DNA from: MFD01275-c22 sp963705885
GTDB taxonomy: Bacteria; Actinomycetota; Actinomycetes; JACCUZ01
Length of the DNA stretch: 64,000 bases
Assembly: GCA_963705885.1 (NCBI GenBank)
Contig: OY970120.1
Coordinates: 806,001-870,000, forward strand
Direction: 5' to 3'
Shown here piece after piece: positions 56,104 through 64,000 of this stretch. The notes beneath the pieces are model-generated. The model did no database searches. It was not told where the DNA came from and was given only the letters and a program-made list of their open reading frames with translations. Within the stretch, counting starts at the first letter, position 1. Each line of letters starts with the position of its first letter. Both the position numbers and the translations under genes were made by a program.

Positions 56104-57426
56104 TCAGCGCGCTGGGTCGGTAGTCGTCGCGGTAGGGACCGGTGCGGGCGCGCCCAGCCGGCGGGTGGCCAGGGCGTACGTCGCCGCGGTGATCCCGTAG
56201 CCGATCGCGATCGTGGCGTAGACGGCCGGTGAGTAGCCGTCGGCCGGCAGCGCGAGGGCACCGAAGGCGGCGGCGGAGACGAAGGCGATGTTGAAGATGA
56301 CGTCGTAGAACGAGAACACGCGTCCGCGGAACGCGTCGTCGACCGACTCCTGCACGATCGTGTCGACACAGATCTTCGAGCCCTGCGCCGCGACTCCGAC
56401 GACGAATGCCCCGACGTAGAGCAGCCACTCGCTCAGCCACACCACGTAGACCGCCTCGGCTGCTGCGGCGAACGCGAAGCACACCGTGATCCAGCCCGGC
56501 TTGCCGAGCCGTCGGGTCACGACGGGGGTGACCACCGCAGCGAGGAGGAACCCCAGCCCCGACGCGGCGAACGCCCCGGCCAGCCCCGCGAGCCCGGCGT
56601 CGACGTCGTCGGGGTCGTTGAAGTAGCTGCGGAAGAGCAGGATCCCCGAGATCGTCGACACCCCGTAGAAGAAGCGGTGCGCGCCGATCGCGGCGAGGGC
56701 GTGGCCGGCCGGGCGGTGCGACCACACGTGCCGGGCGCCGTCGGTCAGGCCCTGCACGACGTGGCGGACCGCCTCGCGGGTCTGCGGACCCTCGTCGGCC
56801 AGGTCGGGGCCGAGCAGGTCCTTGTCCATCCGGGCGGCGAGCCGTGCCGCCACCGCGTAAGCCAGGGCGGCCACGACGATGACCTGCGCGTCGGCGGTGT
56901 CGCCGCTGCCCAGCAGGCGCTTGAGCGCGAAGCCGATGCCGCCGCCGGTGATGGCGACGATCGTGCCCGTGGTGGTGGACACCGAGTTGGCCATCACCAG
57001 CTCGGACCGCGTCACGACGTGAGGCAGCGCGGCCGAGAGCCCGGCGAGGAAGAACCGGTTGACCGACAGGCAGGCGAGGACCGCGACGTAGAGCGGCACA
57101 CCGACCACGTCGGCGAAGGTCAGCCCGGCGACGCCGAGCACCATCGCCGCGCGCAGCAGGTTCGCCACGACGAGGATCTGCCGGCGGCGCCAGCGGTCGA
57201 GCAGCACGCCGGCGAACGGGCCGACGACCGAGTAGGGCAGCAGCAGCACGGCGAAGGCAGCCGCGACGCTGCCGGCCGACGTCTGGCGCTCCGGGGAGAA
57301 GAAGAACACGCTGGCCAGTGCCGCCTGGAAGGCGCCGTCGGCCGCCTGCGAGGTCAGCCGGGTCGCGAAGAGCCGCCGGAAGTCACGGTGCCGGAGGACC
57401 GCCCGCAGGTCACCGGCGTAGGACAT
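56104..57426 (-). CDS. MFS transporter
   Basis: 440 aa, ATG start. Twelve predicted membrane helices; starts RHRDFRRLFATRLTSQAADG, loop 2-3 motif LLDRWRRRQILVVANLLRA typical of major facilitator efflux pumps (relatives of MFS 3-type). Substrate unknown. Convergent with pcnA and 51 bases from ino1 downstream in the opposite order. In the corresponding mycobacterial interval no such gene is expected. Confidence 0.88.
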   Translation of the reverse strand: MSYAGDLRAVLRHRDFRRLFATRLTSQAADGAFQAALASVFFFSPERQTSAGSVAAAFAVLLLPYSVVGPFAGVLLDRWRRRQILVVANLLRAAMVLGVAGLTFADVVGVPLYVAVLACLSVNRFFLAGLSAALPHVVTRSELVMANSVSTTTGTIVAITGGGIGFALKRLLGSGDTADAQVIVVAALAYAVAARLAARMDKDLLGPDLADEGPQTREAVRHVVQGLTDGARHVWSHRPAGHALAAIGAHRFFYGVSTISGILLFRSYFNDPDDVDAGLAGLAGAFAASGLGFLLAAVVTPVVTRRLGKPGWITVCFAFAAAAEAVYVVWLSEWLLYVGAFVVGVAAQGSKICVDTIVQESVDDAFRGRVFSFYDVIFNIAFVSAAAFGALALPADGYSPAVYATIAIGYGITAATYALATRRLGAPAPVPTATTTDPAR

Positions 57427-57477
57427 CTGCCGAGCCTATGTCCGCCGCTCCCTGCCGGGAGCCGACCACTCCGTCGG

Positions 57478-58557
57478 CTAGCGCTCGACCTCGCCGCGGA
57501 TGAACTGCTCGACCTTGTTCTTCGCGGTCTCGTCGTCGTACTGCTCCGGCGGGGACTTCATGAAGTACGAGGACGCCGAGAGGATCGGGCCGCCGATGCC
57601 GCGGTCCTTCGCGATCTTCGCGCAGCGGACGGCGTCGATGATGACGCCGGCGGAGTTCGGGGAGTCCCAGACCTCGAGCTTGTACTCGAGGTTCAGCGGG
57701 ACGTCGCCGAAGTTGCGACCCTCGAGCCGGACGTACGCCCACTTGCGGTCGTCGAGCCACTGCACGTAGTCCGACGGGCCGATGTGCACGTTGCGCGCGC
57801 TGAGGTGGCCCTCCATGTTGCTGGTGACGGCCTGCGTCTTGGAGATCTTCTTCGACTCGAGACGGTCGCGCTCGAGCATGTTCTTGAAGTCCATGTTGCC
57901 GCCGACGTTGAGCTGGTAGGTGCGGTCCAGCACCACGCCGCGGTCCTCGAACAGCTTGGCCAGCACGCGGTGGGTGATGGTCGCGCCGACCTGCGACTTG
58001 ATGTCGTCGCCGACGATCGGGACGCCCGCGTCCTGGAACTTCTTGGCCCACTCCGGGGTGCCGGCGATGAAGACCGGGAGCGCGTTGACGAAGGCGACGC
58101 CGGCGTCGATCGCGCACTGGGCGTAGAACTTCGCGGCGTCCTCGGAGCCCACCGGCAGGTAGCAGACGAGGACGTCGACCTCGGTCTCGCGCAGCACCGT
58201 CACGACGTCGACCGGGTCGTCGTCGGACTCGGTGATCGTCTCGCGGTAGTACTTGCCGAGCCCGTCGAGGGTGTGGCCGCGCTGGACGGTCACGCCGGTC
58301 GGCGGCACGTCGCAGATCTTGATCGTGTTGTTCTCGCTGGCGCCGATGGCGTCGCTGAGGTCGTGACCGACCTTCTTGGCGTCGACGTCGAACGCGGCGA
58401 CGAACTCGACGTCACGGACGTGGTACGGGCCGAACTGCACGTGCATCAGGCCGGGCACCCGGCTCTGCGGGTCGGCGTCCTTGTAGTACTCGACGCCCTG
58501 GACCAGCGACGCGGCACAGTTGCCGACGCCGACGATGGCCACGCGTACCGAACCCAT
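57478..58557 (-). CDS. ino1: Inositol-3-phosphate synthase
   Basis: 359 aa from ATG 58557, AAGGAG seven bases upstream. NAD-binding GVGNCAASLVQGVEYY, SDDDPVDVV, GDDIKSQVGATITHR, LNVGGNMDFKNML, SSYFMKSPPEQ. Makes inositol 3-phosphate from glucose 6-phosphate, feeding mycothiol and phosphatidylinositol pathways. Twenty bases after the PadR regulator; likely repressed by it. Confidence 0.96.
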   Translation of the reverse strand: MGSVRVAIVGVGNCAASLVQGVEYYKDADPQSRVPGLMHVQFGPYHVRDVEFVAAFDVDAKKVGHDLSDAIGASENNTIKICDVPPTGVTVQRGHTLDGLGKYYRETITESDDDPVDVVTVLRETEVDVLVCYLPVGSEDAAKFYAQCAIDAGVAFVNALPVFIAGTPEWAKKFQDAGVPIVGDDIKSQVGATITHRVLAKLFEDRGVVLDRTYQLNVGGNMDFKNMLERDRLESKKISKTQAVTSNMEGHLSARNVHIGPSDYVQWLDDRKWAYVRLEGRNFGDVPLNLEYKLEVWDSPNSAGVIIDAVRCAKIAKDRGIGGPILSASSYFMKSPPEQYDDETAKNKVEQFIRGEVER

Positions 58558-58577
58558 GGGGTGCTCCTTCATCGTGT

Positions 58578-59207
58578 TCATTGTGGTGAGACCGCCGGCG
58601 GTGCTGAGGCGGTCCGTGCGGGGGTGTCGTGCGGTGTGGTCGCGGGCGACGCGGGGGCGTCACGCCGCCGCTCGTCGTCGATCAGCTCGGAGAGCCAGCG
58701 CACCTCGCGCTCGACGGACTCCAGCCCGTGCCGCTGCAGCTCGAGGGTGTAGCTGTCGAGCCGCTCGCGGGTGCGCGAGAGCGCGGTGCGGAAGCCGTCG
58801 ACACGCTCCTCGAGCCGCGACCGGCGGCCCTCGAGGATGCGCAGCCGGGTGGCGGCGTCGGTGCGCCCGAAGAAGGCGAAGTGGACGCCGAAGCCCTCGT
58901 CCTCCCAGGCCGAGGGCCCGCTCTCGGCGAGCAGGTCCTGCAGGTGCTCCTTGCCCTCGGCCGTGAGCTTGTAGACGATGCGCGAGCGCTTGCCCGCGCC
59001 GGCCGGCGGGTCGAGGTCGCCGGTGTCCTCGGCGATGAGGCCCGCGCGGAGCAGCTGCTTGAGGCAGGGGTAGAGCGAGCCGTAGGAGAACGCCCGGAAG
59101 GACCCGAGGAGCGCGTTGAGCCGCTTGCGCAGCTCGTAGCCGTGCAGCGGGCTGTCCTGCAGCAGGCCGAGGACGGCCAGCTCGAGGACCCCGGCGCGCT
59201 TGGCCAC
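58578..59207 (-). CDS. PadR-family transcriptional regulator
   Basis: 209 aa from GTG 59207 with GGGGAGGG upstream. PadR winged helix at 1-100: LELAVLGLLQDSPLHGYELR, LLGSFRAFSYGSLYPCLKQL, RIVYKLTAEGKEHLQ; C-terminal helical part for dimerisation. Encoded directly before ino1, with a palindromic operator just upstream of its own start, so it probably represses its own operon including ino1. Confidence 0.94.
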   Translation of the reverse strand: MAKRAGVLELAVLGLLQDSPLHGYELRKRLNALLGSFRAFSYGSLYPCLKQLLRAGLIAEDTGDLDPPAGAGKRSRIVYKLTAEGKEHLQDLLAESGPSAWEDEGFGVHFAFFGRTDAATRLRILEGRRSRLEERVDGFRTALSRTRERLDSYTLELQRHGLESVEREVRWLSELIDDERRRDAPASPATTPHDTPARTASAPPAVSPQ

Positions 59208-59227
59208 GTGCCCTCCCCTATCCATCC

Positions 59228-59248
59228 GATGTATCGAGCTGATACATC
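59228..59248. promoter_or_regulatory. Palindromic operator for the PadR regulator
   Basis: GATGTATC (59228-59235) and GATACATC (59241-59248) separated by gagct: an ATGTAT-type palindrome as bound by PadR proteins. Twenty-one bases before the PadR start codon, so it lies in its promoter/leader. Confidence 0.8.
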
Positions 59249-59322
59249 GCGACGATAGGCCGCGGTCCGGCAGTCCGCAAGTCCGGGGGCCCGGGAGCGC
59301 CCCCGCACGGGCACCCCCGCCG

Positions 59323-59328
59323 TACGCT
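59323..59328 (+). promoter_or_regulatory. -10 element for likely leaderless DUF5318 transcript
   Basis: TACGCT, seven bases before GTG 59336, no ribosome site in between. Confidence 0.5.
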
Positions 59329-59335
59329 CGACGGC

Positions 59336-59740
59336 GTGACCTCCCAGCGCTCGGTGGTCGACTACGGGCTCGCGCGGCGCGCGACGCTCGCGGCGCTGCG
59401 CGGCACCGGGGCGACCACGCGGGAGGACGTCTGCGACGCCCATCCCTACCTCCTGCTCGCCGCCCGGCACCGCGGCGAGCCGACCGGCCGCGAGTGCCCG
59501 GTGTGCCGCGACGGGCTGCTGGTGGACGTGAGCTACGCCTACGGCGACGCACTCGGGCGCGCCGCCGGCCGGGTCGCGGTGACGGCCGAGCTCGAGGAGC
59601 TGGCCCGCGACCACGACGAGTTCCGCGTGTACGTCGTCGAGGTCTGCGTCCAGTGCTCCTGGAACCATCTGGTCCGGTCCTACGTCCTCGGAGCGGGTGT
59701 CAGTGGTGGCGCCGCCGATCGGCGGGCGGCCCGTCGTTAG
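59336..59740 (+). CDS. DUF5318 family protein
   Basis: 134 aa, GTG start. Contains CPVCRDGLL and CVQCSWNH, two Cys pairs likely binding zinc, and VDYGLARRATLAAL at the N-terminus. Always near ino1/PadR/PBP in actinobacteria (Rv0049), function unknown. Confidence 0.88.
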   Translation: MTSQRSVVDYGLARRATLAALRGTGATTREDVCDAHPYLLLAARHRGEPTGRECPVCRDGLLVDVSYAYGDALGRAAGRVAVTAELEELARDHDEFRVYVVEVCVQCSWNHLVRSYVLGAGVSGGAADRRAARR

Positions 59741-59753
59741 GCTGACGCCTCGC

Positions 59754-61916
59754 ATGCCCAGCCATCGATCACCCAGCCACAGAGCACCCGGCCGTCGCGC
59801 GTCCACCGGGCGCGCGGCCAGCCCACGAGCACCCAGGACCAGCCGCGTGAGAGTCGACTACCCGCGCCAGGACTACGACGGTCTGCGCCGTTTCGTCCCG
59901 TCGTTCAAGCAGGTCCTGGCGCTGGCCGGGGTCGGCTTCCTCGCGCTGGTCGCGCTGGTCGCGGTCGCCTACGCCGCCACGCCGATCCCGCAGCCGAACG
60001 AGCTGATCAGCGCGCAGACGACGATCGTCTACTACGACAACGGCAAGACCGAGATCGGGCGCTTCGGCGAGCAGAACCGCATCATCGTGCCGCTGGACGA
60101 GGTGCCCGACCACGTGCAGAAGGCCGTGCTCGCCGCCGAGGACCGGACCTTCTACGAGAACCAGGGCATCTCGCCGACCGGCATCGCCCGCGCGTTCTGG
60201 AGCAACCTGCGGGGCAACTCGACCCAGGGCGGCTCGACGATCACCCAGCAGTACGCGAAGAACGCCTACCTGTCGCAGGAGCGGACGTACACCCGCAAGC
60301 TCAAGGAGTTCTTCATCGCGGTCAAGCTCGCCCGCCGCGACGACAAGGACAAGATCCTCGCCGACTACCTCAACACCATCTACTTCGGTCGCGGCGCCTA
60401 CGGCATCGAGACCGCGGCGCAGACCTACTTCGACAAGTCGGTCGGCGACCTGACGGTCGAGGAGGGTGCGGTCCTCGCGTCCGTCATCCGGTCACCGGCG
60501 AACTACGACCCGGAGGAGGACGCCGAGCGGCTGGAGAGCCGGTTCAACTACGTGCTCGACGGGATGGTGACCAAGGACTGGCTGCCGGCGGCTGAGCGCC
60601 GGGGCATGGAGGTGCCCGAGCCCGCGGAGGCCGGGAAGCCCCGCGGCGGCAGCGACTTCTACCTGATGGACGCCGTGCGGCGCGAGCTGAAGGTGGCGGG
60701 GTTCACCGACCAGGACATCGACCTGGGCGGCCTGCGCGTCGTGAGCACGTTCGACCGCAAGGCGCAGCGGGCCGCCGTACGCGCCGTACGCAAGGAACGC
60801 CCGCGGGAGAACGCCCGCAACGTGCACATCGGCCTGTCGGCCGTGCAGCCCGGCACGGGTGCGGTGCTCGCGATGTACGGCGGGCCGGAGGCGGGGCAGC
60901 TCAACCAGGCGACGCAGGCCAAGATCCAGCCCGGCTCGTCGTTCAAGCCGTTCGCGCTGACCGCCGCGCTCGAGGACGGCGTGAGCCTGCGCAGCCGGTT
61001 CGAGGGGAACTCGCCGCTCGAGCTGCCGGGCACCGACAAGGAGGTCGGCAACGAGTTCGACAACGACTACGGCTCGTCCGTCGACCTCGTCACCGCGACC
61101 CGGGAGAGCATCAACACCGCGTTCGTCGACCTCACCCTGGAGATCGGCCCGGGCCGGGTGCTCGACGCCGCGGTCGCAGCCGGCATCCCCGAGGACACGC
61201 CCGGTCTGGAGGCGAACGCGGTCATCCCCCTCGGCACGGCCTCGGTGCGCAACATCGACATGGCCAACGCCTATGCGACCTTCGCGGCCGGTGGCGAGGC
61301 GGCGCAGTGGCACGTCGTCAAGGAGGTCAAGGGCGCGAACGGCGGCACCAGGTACAAGGGCGACACGACAGCATCGCGCGCCTTCGACGAGGACGTGGTC
61401 GCCGACGTGAGCTACGCGCTGCAGCAGGTCGTGCGCGGCGGCACCGGCGCGAAGGCGCAGGCGCTGGGCCGCCCGGCCGCCGGCAAGACCGGGACGGCGG
61501 CGTTGCGGCCCGACACGACCACGTCGTCGTGGTTCGTCGGCTACACGCCCCAGCTGTCGGCGGCGGTGAGCATCTACAAGGGCACCGGGCGGGCCGACCT
61601 CGACGGGGTGGGCGGGCTGCCGACCTTCTTCGGCGGCGAGTACCCGGCGCGGATCTGGACGGCGTTCATGGAGGGGGCCATGAAGGGGATGGACGTCGAG
61701 TCCTTCCCCGACCCGGAGTACGTCGGTGAGGCCGTCAACCCGGAGCCCACCGAGGAGCCGACGCCGACCGAGAGCCCGACCGAGTCACCGACGCCGACCG
61801 AGTCGCCGACGCCGACGGTGTCGGTCGTGCCCACCGAGCCGGCGCCGACCAACACGCCGCCCGGGCAGACGAACCCACCGAACCCGACCATCACGATCTC
61901 GCCGGGCACCGGTTGA
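59754..61916 (+). CDS. ponA: Bifunctional class A penicillin-binding protein
   Basis: 720 aa from ATG 59754. Basic cytoplasmic N-terminus, one membrane helix (about 60-82, QVLALAGVGFLALVALVAVA). GT51 glycosyltransferase: AAEDRTFYENQGIS, GGSTITQQYAKNAYL, KILADYLNTIYFGRGAYGIE. Transpeptidase: SxxK in SSFKPFALT, SIN in ESINTAF, KTGTA. C-terminus is a Pro/Thr/Glu-rich tail with PTESPT repeats. Polymerises and cross-links peptidoglycan. Stop overlaps the next TTG. Confidence 0.95.
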   Translation: MPSHRSPSHRAPGRRASTGRAASPRAPRTSRVRVDYPRQDYDGLRRFVPSFKQVLALAGVGFLALVALVAVAYAATPIPQPNELISAQTTIVYYDNGKTEIGRFGEQNRIIVPLDEVPDHVQKAVLAAEDRTFYENQGISPTGIARAFWSNLRGNSTQGGSTITQQYAKNAYLSQERTYTRKLKEFFIAVKLARRDDKDKILADYLNTIYFGRGAYGIETAAQTYFDKSVGDLTVEEGAVLASVIRSPANYDPEEDAERLESRFNYVLDGMVTKDWLPAAERRGMEVPEPAEAGKPRGGSDFYLMDAVRRELKVAGFTDQDIDLGGLRVVSTFDRKAQRAAVRAVRKERPRENARNVHIGLSAVQPGTGAVLAMYGGPEAGQLNQATQAKIQPGSSFKPFALTAALEDGVSLRSRFEGNSPLELPGTDKEVGNEFDNDYGSSVDLVTATRESINTAFVDLTLEIGPGRVLDAAVAAGIPEDTPGLEANAVIPLGTASVRNIDMANAYATFAAGGEAAQWHVVKEVKGANGGTRYKGDTTASRAFDEDVVADVSYALQQVVRGGTGAKAQALGRPAAGKTGTAALRPDTTTSSWFVGYTPQLSAAVSIYKGTGRADLDGVGGLPTFFGGEYPARIWTAFMEGAMKGMDVESFPDPEYVGEAVNPEPTEEPTPTESPTESPTPTESPTPTVSVVPTEPAPTNTPPGQTNPPNPTITISPGTG

Positions 61917-63337
61917 CCGTCCCGTCGCGGGACGTCGTCGCCCCGTCCCGCGACGACCCCGTCGTCCGGCTCGGCAGCGAGGTGGTCGGCGGTCCGCGCG
62001 GCCGTCGCGCGCGGCCGGGTGGCGGGTGGTGGACGCCTGTCCGGGTGCTGCTGGCGCTGACGTTCCTGACCTTCGGGGTGGGGCTGCTGCAGAAGGAGTT
62101 CTGCCGCGACACTGGCTGGGCCGCACCGGGCAACTACGTGCACGCCTGCTACAGCGACATCCCCCCACTGTTCTACGGCCGCGGTCTCGCCGACGGCGAG
62201 GTGCCCTACGTCGGGCAGGAGGGCGACCGGCAGGTCGAGTACCCCGTGCTGACCGGCGCCGTCATGTGGGTCACCGCGCAGCTGGTGCCCGACGACCTCG
62301 ACCCGGCCCAGCGGTCGCTGCGCTACTTCGACATCAACGCGCTCGCGCTCGCGGCCTGTGCGGCGGTGGCCGTCGTGGCGACGGCCGCGCTCGCCGGCCG
62401 GCGTCCCTGGGACGCGGCGATGGTCGCGCTCGCCCCGGGCCTCGCCCTGGCGGGGACTGTGAACTGGGACCTGTGGGCCGTCGCCCTGCTCGCGCTGGGG
62501 ATGTACGCGTGGGCGCGGGAACGGCCGCTGGCCGCCGGGGTGCTGATCGGGCTCGCCGCCGCGACGAAGTTCTACCCGCTCTTCGTGCTCGGTCCCCTGC
62601 TGCTGCTGTGCCTGCGGGCGGGACGGTTGCGCGACGGCGGAGTCGTGCTGGCCGCCGCCGTGTCCGGCTGGGCAGCCGTCAACGTTCCGGTGATGCTGGC
62701 GGACTTCGACGGGTGGGCGCGGTTCTACCGGCTCTCCGAGGAGCGGGGTGCCGGGTTCAGCTCGATCTGGTTCGTGCTGAGCCAGCAGGGCCACGAGGTA
62801 CCAGCCAGGATGCTCAACACCCTCGCCGGCGGGGCGTTCCTCGCGTGCTGCCTCGCGATCGGGGTGCTCGCGCTCACCGCCGAGCGCCGGCCGCGCCTGC
62901 CGCAGCTCGTGCTCCTCGTCGTGGCCGCGTTCCTCCTGACGAACAAGGTCTACTCCCCGCAGTACCTGCTCTGGCTGCTCCCCCTCGCCGCCCTCGCCCG
63001 GCCGCGGTGGCGGGACTTCCTGATCTGGCAGGTCGGCGAGGTTGTGCACTTCGTCGGCATCTGGATGCTCATCGCCGGCTACCCGCCGGGCAACGCCGAC
63101 CGGGCGCTGGGCGAGGACGGCTACGGTGCCACCGTGCTCGCGCACGTCGCCGGGACGCTGTGGCTGTGCGCGATGGTCGTGCGCGACATCCGGCGACCCG
63201 AGCACGACCCGGTCCGCACCGCGCCCGACGGCACCCCGTTCGCCGACGACCCGGCCGGCGGCGCCCTCGACGGCGCCGAGGACGCCTTCGTCCTGCGCCG
63301 CACCTTCCGCGATCGACCACGTAAGGCAGGCGTGTGA
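61913..63337 (+). CDS. GT87-type membrane mannosyltransferase-like protein
   Basis: 474 aa, TTG start overlapping the ponA stop. Ten or so membrane helices; acidic residue in YSDIPPLFYGRGLADG (first loop, typical of GT-C enzymes), AAATKFYPLFVLGPLLLL, TNKVYSPQYLLWLLPL. Members use polyprenyl-phosphate sugars to decorate lipid or wall glycans; acceptor unknown. Follows ponA as in M. tuberculosis (Rv0051). Confidence 0.9.
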   Translation: MTVPSRDVVAPSRDDPVVRLGSEVVGGPRGRRARPGGGWWTPVRVLLALTFLTFGVGLLQKEFCRDTGWAAPGNYVHACYSDIPPLFYGRGLADGEVPYVGQEGDRQVEYPVLTGAVMWVTAQLVPDDLDPAQRSLRYFDINALALAACAAVAVVATAALAGRRPWDAAMVALAPGLALAGTVNWDLWAVALLALGMYAWARERPLAAGVLIGLAAATKFYPLFVLGPLLLLCLRAGRLRDGGVVLAAAVSGWAAVNVPVMLADFDGWARFYRLSEERGAGFSSIWFVLSQQGHEVPARMLNTLAGGAFLACCLAIGVLALTAERRPRLPQLVLLVVAAFLLTNKVYSPQYLLWLLPLAALARPRWRDFLIWQVGEVVHFVGIWMLIAGYPPGNADRALGEDGYGATVLAHVAGTLWLCAMVVRDIRRPEHDPVRTAPDGTPFADDPAGGALDGAEDAFVLRRTFRDRPRKAGV

Positions 63338-63383
63338 TCGCTTCGGGAGGCGTCTGAGCCTGCTGAGGCGATCACCCGCCTGC
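63326..63383. terminator. Hairpin between GT87 gene and the edge pseudogene
   Basis: GCAGGCGTGTGATCGC (63326-63341) and GCGATCACCCGCCTGC (63368-63383), 16 pairs with one mismatch, 26-base loop. Both genes' stop codons lie in the arms. Confidence 0.7.
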
Positions 63384-64000
63384 TGTCGCTGCCTGCCCCA
63401 GTCGCGACGTTGCCCGGGCCATGGCGGCAAGCACGCGCGCCCCGATCACGCCCGGCGTGCGCAGCTCGGGGAAGGTCCACCGGACGACCTCGAGGCCCCG
63501 ACGGCGAAACCGGTCCTCACGGATCTTCTCCCGCCAGACGATGCGGCCCGCCTCCTCGGGGCGACCACGACTCGCCGGGGTTGGCCGCGCGGCCGTCGGC
63601 GATCGGCAGCGCCCCGCTCGCGAGCCGCGCCCCCGGCCAGCTGCGGCAGCGGTTCATGACCTCGGTCAGCTCGTCGTGCGGCACGCCGAGTCGGAGGGCG
63701 GAGTCGAAGACCGCGACGGCGCACTCGGCACGAGTCGTCTCGCGCGCGACGTCGACCGCTGTGCGGGCGAGGGTCGTCAGGTCGAGCTCACCCTCGCGTC
63801 GTACGACGTGGTCATCAGGCAGCTCGGCGCAGTGGTGCTTGACGCCGGCTTCCACCCGCGAGCCTGCGGCCTCAGGCCGGGTGACGTGCAGGCGCGAGAG
63901 GTCGGGCTGGAGCAGTTCGAGCCCGTGCTCGGCGGCGGCCGTCTGGTGGCTGAGGACCGCCGGCGACGTCAGGACGAGGGTCAGCGCGGCGACGTCCATG
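63372..64000 (-). pseudogene. Decayed AbiEi/DUF559-type gene (5' end outside window)
   Basis: N-terminal part (from the right edge to 63517): LTLVLTSPAVLSHQTAAAEH, RLHVTRPEAAG, LARTAVDVAR and IADGRAANPGES fit actinobacterial proteins with an AbiEi-type helix-turn-helix and a C-terminal DUF559 endonuclease domain. After GES the frame ends within 20 codons. Another frame then reads WREKIREDRFRRRGLEVVRW plus TFPEL, the usual end of the family, to a stop at 63372. The central nuclease part (core acidic/Lys residues) is missing, so an internal deletion plus frame change has killed it. Confidence 0.7.

Noticed and set aside
61740..61910. Separate gene in the repetitive Pro/Thr-coding end of ponA
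   Set aside because: It is the in-frame low-complexity tail of the PBP; other frames have no ribosome site or family match.

Overview
The window is a 64 kb piece of a high-GC actinobacterial chromosome spanning the replication origin. Evidence: very GC-rich sequence with many GTG starts, the rpmH-rnpA-yidD-yidC-jag-rsmG-parA-parB series on one side of dnaA, dnaN-gnd-recF-DUF721-gyrB-gyrA on the other, and the classical actinobacterial cell-wall/kinase cluster (fhaA-fhaB-pstP-rodA-pbpA-pknA-pknB). No mycolic-acid genes are present. The gene set is compatible with Geodermatophilales, Frankiales or Kineosporiales type bacteria, but no species can be named from sequence alone.

Left part (1-7.4 kb, accessory): a partial Fpg/Nei glycosylase, a secreted CAP/peptidoglycan-binding protein, a small conserved protein, then a 1055-aa secreted polymorphic toxin (Asp-rich calcium-binding-like repeats, VWA domain, pre-toxin hydrophobic segment, C-terminal PD-(D/E)XK nuclease). 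Two small unknown genes follow it directly (candidate immunity proteins), then tRNA-Leu(CAG) on the other strand and a methyltransferase.

7.5-25 kb: the fhaA-to-pknB operon (elongation, peptidoglycan synthesis and its Ser/Thr phospho-signalling), trpG, a small membrane protein, class E sortase, DUF881 protein, crgA, thiolase, rhomboid protease, ppiA, a DUF5324-like protein, an inserted BTAD regulator/DUF1059/SnoaL-like cluster, tRNA-Ala, the 40-aa DLW-39 gene, tRNA-Ile and a DUF3566 membrane protein.

25-36 kb: gyrA, gyrB, DUF721, recF, gnd, dnaN, then the 409-bp dnaN-dnaA intergenic region with degenerate DnaA boxes (oriC), dnaA, and a 545-bp dnaA-rpmH intergenic region with a perfect DnaA box and the rpmH promoter.

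36-48 kb: rpmH, rnpA, yidD, yidC, jag, rsmG, parA, parB with three near-perfect parS palindromes; immediately after parB there is a striking array of about 29 degenerate 8-bp tandem repeats of unknown function; then a GNAT protein, cwlM, trxA, trxB, an anti-sigma factor and sigM.

48-64 kb: a membrane pseudokinase, an unknown membrane protein, murJ, a DUF6049 protein, a Nudix hydrolase, CCA-type tRNA nucleotidyltransferase, an MFS transporter, ino1 with a PadR regulator and its palindromic operator, DUF5318, a class A PBP, a GT87 mannosyltransferase-like protein and, at the right edge, a decayed AbiEi/DUF559-type gene. Most of the core order matches what is known for the Mycobacterium tuberculosis origin region, so the segments that depart from it (toxin island, BTAD cluster, 8-bp array, edge pseudogene) stand out as accessory.
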